Source: Petrosia ficiformis
Taxonomy: Eukaryota > Porifera > Demospongiae > Haplosclerida > Petrosiidae
Assembly: GCA_947044365.1 (NCBI GenBank)
Contig: OX345636.1
Coordinates: 29,864,466 to 29,928,465, forward strand
Length of the DNA stretch: 64,000 nucleotides
Direction: 5' to 3'
Part shown: positions 58,748-64,000 of the stretch, one piece after another
Layout: every line of letters begins with the position of its first letter
Numbering within the stretch: position 1 is the first letter of the stretch
Notes under the pieces: model-generated
Told to the model about the DNA's origin: nothing
Database searches by the model: none
What the model saw: the letters and a program-made list of their open reading frames with translations, nothing else
Program-made: the position numbers and the translations under genes

Positions 58748-61670
58748 CTACATTAAACGAAATTTGGGTACAACACAAAACTCATTAGAAAATGAAGGAT
58801 GTGCATGTAGAGGTAAATGTGATAAAAATTCTTCTAGTGCAACAAGCTGATGAGTCTGCGTAGTCCTTATGATGTATGATGCATAATGCTTGTTAAAGTA
58901 CAATGTCTCGAACAGTTTTACGTAAAGGTAGACATGAATTGAATCAATGACATAAACTTCCTCAACTCCCCCAAATACAGGATCATCTTCCAACATTGAC
59001 TCAGAAGGTTTGATAGCCATGACACTTCCCTTCTTGTAAGTCACACCTCTTACTGTGACCCACTTTGGGCTGAGTAAAATACAGACAAAATGTAATTATG
59101 AATGCATGTACATGTAAGCAGCATGACACATCACACGCATTGTGTACATATTAATGTACACAGTATTATTTTAGATTACACATGTACACATATGTACATT
59201 GTACATATAGCCTATAGCCTATATGAGATAACAGACACAACATATATACACATTGTTTAATGTACATGTCATACCAGTATATCTTATTTCCTTGCAAGTT
59301 AATCAGGTAGTCCAAATCAGATGTAGTGACATCAATACCTAAAGGATTAGAATCATTCATCATTACTTTTTCTACTTCTATGATACTGAAATTACCCTTT
59401 CCCACTTCCACAATATTGAGATCCTCTGAGCTCTCCAAACGAAGGTGACACTGTAAAAACTGGTGCCTCATTGCCAGGGTATACGGCAGGTTGATAAAAT
59501 TTCCAACTGCAGCTGTTAGACGCTTGAAATATTTGTGTTTGGCCTCGAATCTCATTGTCCAGAAATGAACAAGTGGTCCATACCTATAACAAAATGTAGA
59601 TATCAACAACTATATTTAGATTGCATAGAAGTATTGTTCTCACTGATGAATAAGTCTTGGTGTGTGAATCAGGTAGTGTTGCTTTGGAATGACTGTCTGA
59701 TCCGGGTACAAGCTCACAAAAGTTTGGTGGTGTTCCATAATCATATCCTGCAGTATGGCCGGATCATCTTCTGTGAGCTTTGGTGCAAACAGGTACTGCA
59801 TGATGTTCAGAAGAAGGGTGAAGCACATCCAGTGTTCATCATCCTCCGGAATCATTTCTCCAATCATTAATGGAAGGTAGCGTCCAAGCAACCAGCTTTG
59901 AGATGCTTGAAAATAAGAATAAAACCAAGGATTGAAGTAAAATCTATTATATTATCAGAGAGTACGGTAGTACTCTCTAGGTAGAGATGGCACGAAAAAA
60001 AAATGGCTGCCCATACTTTTTAATTAGAAGTGATGAGCTGAAATCTCTGCTAATATAAACAGATGGAACTTAAAAACTACATTATATACAAGTGATTTCA
60101 TGATATTGTATAGGAACCAACAAAATGTGGTATCTAAAAAGTTCTTGGATACCAAATTCCTGTACAAAATGGTGGAATAGCAACTGTTTGAAGGTAAGAG
60201 TTAGAAATGAATGGTAGAATACAGAATACACACACACACACACACCATTCTGTTTCAGGGTATTGTCATCTCCACTAATGGTAGCATTTGAAATGATGGT
60301 TGGCCTGTTTCTTACTTCAGTGTATCCGAATTGGAAATTTGTAATCATATGATTAAGGTCAGCTAGTTGAAAGTACTTTTCTTGACGTATGCACCTCTCC
60401 AACATAAGTTTTGACTCATACGCTAAGGCTCCCTCTAAAATATCATGCATTATATCTGGAAGGAGGCCACCAGAGGAAACATGAAAGAAGTTAAGTTCAT
60501 TGAGAATTGAGGTGGAGTTGATCTCATACTCCTTTGATAATGCTGAATTACCTTCAATTTCAGAACACTGGCGATCATGATCTGCAGATGTTCGAAGAAT
60601 ACACTGGTCTTCATGGGCCTATATAATGACAAGGAGAACATTGTGTAACAGATAAGTATGAACAAGTGATAGACTGACACTTTGTATACATACTTTTGTC
60701 TTAATCTGATGCATAGTTATTAGACAATGTCGGCAGAATCTGTATGCTAAACCTCCCTCTTTGAATCCTCCAACACTACAACTAGCAGGGTTGTCAGCAG
60801 ACACAACTGTAATTGTGCCATGTATTACGGTTGTCCCCACAATGGCGTTTCCTCGACGGAGAACAAGTTCATGTCCCATTTCCTATTAGCAGTCTTGTAG
60901 CTACGCTGCTCACCAACCCCCTTCCATTGCCTCTCAGTGCCTAGTACAACTGACCTTGGTTCCTATGTAAAATGGTATGGACTAATCAAAACAACTCCCA
61001 TGTTAAATCACAAGCTAGACTGACTTACCACTAATCCAAGATGTTCTCTACAGTACTTCATTTGCTGATAAGCACTCTCTAGTCCCTGAAATGGTCTTCC
61101 AAATAAGCCATCCGGGTTGAACACGGTTGCAAGGTCTGGAATCTGGCAAGACGAGATGTGAGCATTTTTAAGTGCTTCTTCAACAGCAATGTAGGTTTTA
61201 TGTAAGAGAAATTGTATCAGTGAGGTTATGTCTTGAATGATATTTTCCAAAGCTGACTGAGTAAGCTTATATCCTTCTCTAGTCTTCAGAATCCATTTGG
61301 CAGCATACGAAAGGACCTCTTCTTGAAGTACAGTTGATTGAAGGTTGGGCTCTGAAGTGGAAGGTTGTATATAATTATCATCTAAATTCATATCCTCATC
61401 TTCATCACTGCTTTCTCTCTCGTATTCACCTTTAGTGTTTGGTAGTAATTGGCTTGGCATTGTAAAAGTTCGTGAAATCATATGAAACTGATAGACGTGA
61501 TTTGTGAAAGTTTTCATGTTTCGAAAAGTACGCTGACATCCATGCAGTCCACATGTTATACAAAAGCCAGCCTGAGTTGAATGAACAAGATGAATATGAG
61601 GTAACAGGAGCTGAATAGTAGGAGCATGGAATTCTGCACAAAGTGGACAATTATATATTTCAGTTGCCAT
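58748..61670 (-). CDS. C2H2-headed multicopy protein, possibly transposon-derived
   Basis: Six minus-strand exons, 61670-61029, 60882-60694, 60618-60246, 59905-59644, 59583-59275 and 59069-58748, join in phase to about 698 residues ending in TAG. The N-terminus has two C2H2-like fingers (YNCPLCAEFHAPTIQLLLPH with HLVH; CGLHGCQRTFRN with HVYQFH), then an acidic stretch (ESSDEDEDMNLDD). The core carries signatures I know from a large unnamed family in fish and invertebrates: LPDIMHDILEGALAYE, FGYTEVRNRP, GRYLPLMIGEMIP, PKQHYLIHTPRLI, GPLVHFWTMRFEAKHKYFKR and LPYTLAMRHQFL. The function is unknown. Copy number and acidic/histidine-rich blocks suggest a transposase-related or domesticated protein. 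All splice sites are intact and no stop interrupts it. It is divergently arranged with the SAMD3-like gene. Confidence 0.8.
59950..60066. mobile_element. Dispersed repeat, AGAGAGTACTACTGTACTCTCT family, copy 2
   Basis: An inverted relative of 40025-40145: AGAGAGTACGGTAGTACTCTCT, GATGGCACGAAAAAAAAATG and AGTGATGAGCTGAAATCTCT. It lies in an intron of the zinc-finger gene. Confidence 0.7.
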
Positions 61671-61827
61671 CAAACCCTACATATGGAAATATGTATATTA
61701 AATACACATGAACAGTATATGTAAATTAATAGAACCATGATTGTTTATTGGCCATACAAATGATTGTATACAATTACTCACCTCTATAATTAGTCTGTTT
61801 TCAATCAATAGTGGGCGTTTACCGCGC
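61671..61827. promoter_or_regulatory. Putative bidirectional promoter
   Basis: At most about 160-230 bp separates the divergent start codons (61670 minus; 61828 or 61903 plus). It contains an AT-rich half and a short GC-rich patch ACCGCGCATGCGCATA (an NRF1-like GCGCATGCGC palindrome, about 61824-61833), a motif common at animal bidirectional promoters. No TATA box can be assigned. The shared promoter is inferred from distance only. Confidence 0.5.
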
Positions 61828-64000
61828 ATGCGCATAAATCTATATACTTCAGCGGCGAATCAGCACCTGCCGGCTGCCGCACCTGGTGTGAAATTGTTCT
61901 TCATGGCACTGATGGCAGTCTTAGCGGAAGGATTGGCTGAGAAAAGAATCCCAAGTCTCAATGTTTTTGAATTTTGCGACTTTCTGTCGACAAGATTTGA
62001 TGAAGTTGTGACTGAATCATTCCGAATGAACAAAATTGGTGGACATTGCTTTATGAAACTAAGTGAACAGCAGATGGGAAGGATTGTGACTGCAATTGGT
62101 GATGTTGTGGAGTTGTTGGATCTACAGAGCAGAGTGATAAAGTTGCTAAATCCGCTATCTGAGCAAGTGAGTCATCTTTTACACACATTACAGTAGTTAT
62201 GGAATCTAGGATGTAATTCCAGCTGCTTGAATTTAATACACAAACACATAATGTCTGGAAGTAAGGAATAGTGCATGGTACTATTCCACTTTATACATTC
62301 CATCTTGCAGAATGACAGTGATACTCCTAACTACCATGTCAAGGCAACCACAAGCATTCAGGTGCATTCAAGAGGAGAACAAGTAAGTGGAATTATCTTG
62401 TTTGAACCTGTCATAACCATAAATACATTCAGATTGGTCCATTACGAGATAATCATCAGATAACTTACAGATTAGTTACTATTACCTTTTAATAATACAG
62501 TGCTATCATTAGCAATGGACCATTTATTTGAGTGACATCAAAATGTGCATGTTGACGCTCAGGAACTTTCATTGACAGCTCTACATGTATGTTCGATCAG
62601 CTTCTCTACTTTAGTTAGAGTATATATAGTCATTCATATAGTACATGTACAATACAGTTATATAGATACATCATATTACTGATATGATTTTTATAAAGTA
62701 ATTACAGACTTTGCAGTGCCTTTCTAAACTCAAATACTATCATTATTATGATTATGTTGTTTCTCTGCATTGCATTGTACATAGGAGGTTTCTGGTACGC
62801 CTAACCGCATTGTGAAGGTTGGAACTACCATTCAACCACATTCTAACTGGCTTCAGAACTTCCAAGTGCCTAAAAATTTTTCAACTCGTACAATGATGGC
62901 ACTAAACAGTGGAAACAAATCGAGCATCACAAGTTCAGTCCGGAAAGAGATCATTGCTGCTGTGTCTACACTAGTTATGGTGCATGTAACCTACCCCACT
63001 TCGGATGAGTACAGTCATATCTGTGAACTACTGGTTAGAGAGTACCCGATTCTTTCTGACTGTTTTGGATGTGGCTATGTGAGAGTAATGTGTCATGTAA
63101 CAGTTTCTATATAGTTTATACTTCTACAGTCATATAATTATGTGACTAGCCATAGGAAAATGCACGATTACTAAATATTATTTAAAGATACATGCAAGTG
63201 TTTGATCAAAATTATTAGTTTTAGTAGCAGTGCATTTTCCTATGGTGGCTCACATATAAATGATATGATGTTTATTCCCTATGTACATGTACATGTTCTT
63301 ACTGTTATATATAGTCAACCTGGCGAAGTAAACTGATAAACAGATTTAAAAATTCCAGAAAGGGATCAAAAAGGAAATTACCAAACGATTCAGTATGGAT
63401 GAACCACCTAACAAAGTAGCCAAAGGGTCTACCCCTAGCCGTTTCTACCTTCATCCTAAAAGAGAGTCCCTCCCTGAAGCTGAATACGAGAAGCTTGTAT
63501 ATCAACTAAAGGTAAATTTAATGAAAAAAGTCATCCAAAATCAAAGACAATGAAAAGTCTGATGGATGACACTTTCACAACACGGAGGAGGTGGATAGTT
63601 GACGAGCAACCGAAAGTAGTGGAAGTATTGGCAAAGTTTCCGTTCCTTAATTCGGAACGATGGGTGAGTCTTAATACTGATCTACATGTACATCCATATG
63701 TACATGTACATGTATACTCATATCTTTACATGTATGTATATACCGAGTCAGATTAAATGAGAATATATCTGTACAGGTACACTTTGTGACACACATTGAA
63801 ACACAACTGTTCTCTTTTGTAATTCTCAACATACATGTAGTTAAGACGAGAGTTCAAGGTGATAACGAATATAGAAGGTGTTTCCGGTTTAGTGGAAGAG
63901 TGGATAACCAGGTGGCAGCCCACTATACTGGGATACAGTACAGTTCAGATGCAACTTAAGCCACACTTGCGAGTTGCCCGCGAGTATGTTTTGTGCACTC
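61828..64000 (+). CDS. SAM-domain protein, SAMD3-like (partial)
   Basis: Exons: about 61828-62166, 62311-62382, 62785-63078, about 63315-63511, 63547-63663, and 63841 onward to the window end. The first exon holds a sterile alpha motif domain (LNVFEFCDFLSTRFDEVV, then FRMNKIGGHCFMKLSEQQMG and IGDVVELLDL), a small helical interaction module. Exon 3 contains VRKEIIAAVSTLV and ICELLVREYPILSDCFGCGY, and exon 4 TWRSKLINRFKNSR, the order found in SAMD3-type proteins. Later exons give MKSLMDDTFTTRRRWI, VLAKFPFLNSERW and EEWITRWQPTILGY. Exon 4 is a problem: the frame entering it hits TAG after about 33 codons, while the downstream part (SMDEPPNKVAKGS...) is one base out of step. This means a frameshift, an assembly error, or a start at an inner AG (63358). 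The start codon could also be 61903. Its function is unknown. Confidence 0.75.

Overview
The window looks like nuclear DNA from an early-branching animal, most probably a demosponge (Amphimedon-like). The grounds are very AT-rich DNA, small exons with GT/AG introns, a GABA-B-type class C receptor, a p24 (TMED) gene, and many short transposons and palindromes built on ACATGT/TACATGTA. The species is an inference. No bacterial-style operon, CRISPR array or plasmid function is present.

Layout. Positions 1-6200 hold a two-exon remnant of acetyl-CoA carboxylase, a tandem duplication, inverted-repeat elements and the broken 3' end of a retroelement. Positions 6860-8260 hold an unidentified exon duplicated as a perfect 232-bp inverted repeat. 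Positions 10834-12143 are a foldback element with 30-bp tandem repeats in both arms. A four-exon plus-strand Nudix gene (NUDT8-like CoA diphosphatase, 12207-19052) starts 63 bp beyond it. Its introns hold a TIR element, a degenerate THAP zinc-finger ORF and two Penelope-like fragments lying head to head. From 45063 down to 20233 runs an approximately 18-exon minus-strand GABA-B-like receptor of about 960 residues. Its introns contain several MITE families, a tRNA-like gene, a piggyBac-like element, a three-copy 159-bp tandem repeat and plant-type telomere-like heptamers. From 57945 down to 45742 runs a four-exon minus-strand TMED cargo receptor gene. Its introns contain hairpin elements, duplicated tRNA-like repeats, a hairpin minisatellite, a BED/hAT fragment nested in another TIR element, a second piggyBac-like element and a foldback element carrying a RecQ-like helicase fragment. 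The last 5 kb hold a divergent pair: a minus-strand C2H2-headed protein of a multicopy, possibly transposon-related family (61670-58748) and a plus-strand SAMD3-like protein that leaves the window at 64000.

The intact genes are unrelated in function: mitochondrial or peroxisomal CoA metabolism, cell-surface signalling, ER-Golgi traffic, and two unknown nuclear-type proteins. What links the region is heavy invasion of introns and gene borders by small inverted-repeat elements, several of which carry pieces of coding sequence (THAP, BED, RecQ and unknown exons).

Exon borders were read by eye from splice signals and reading-frame continuity, and family assignments are from memory of motifs. No search was run.
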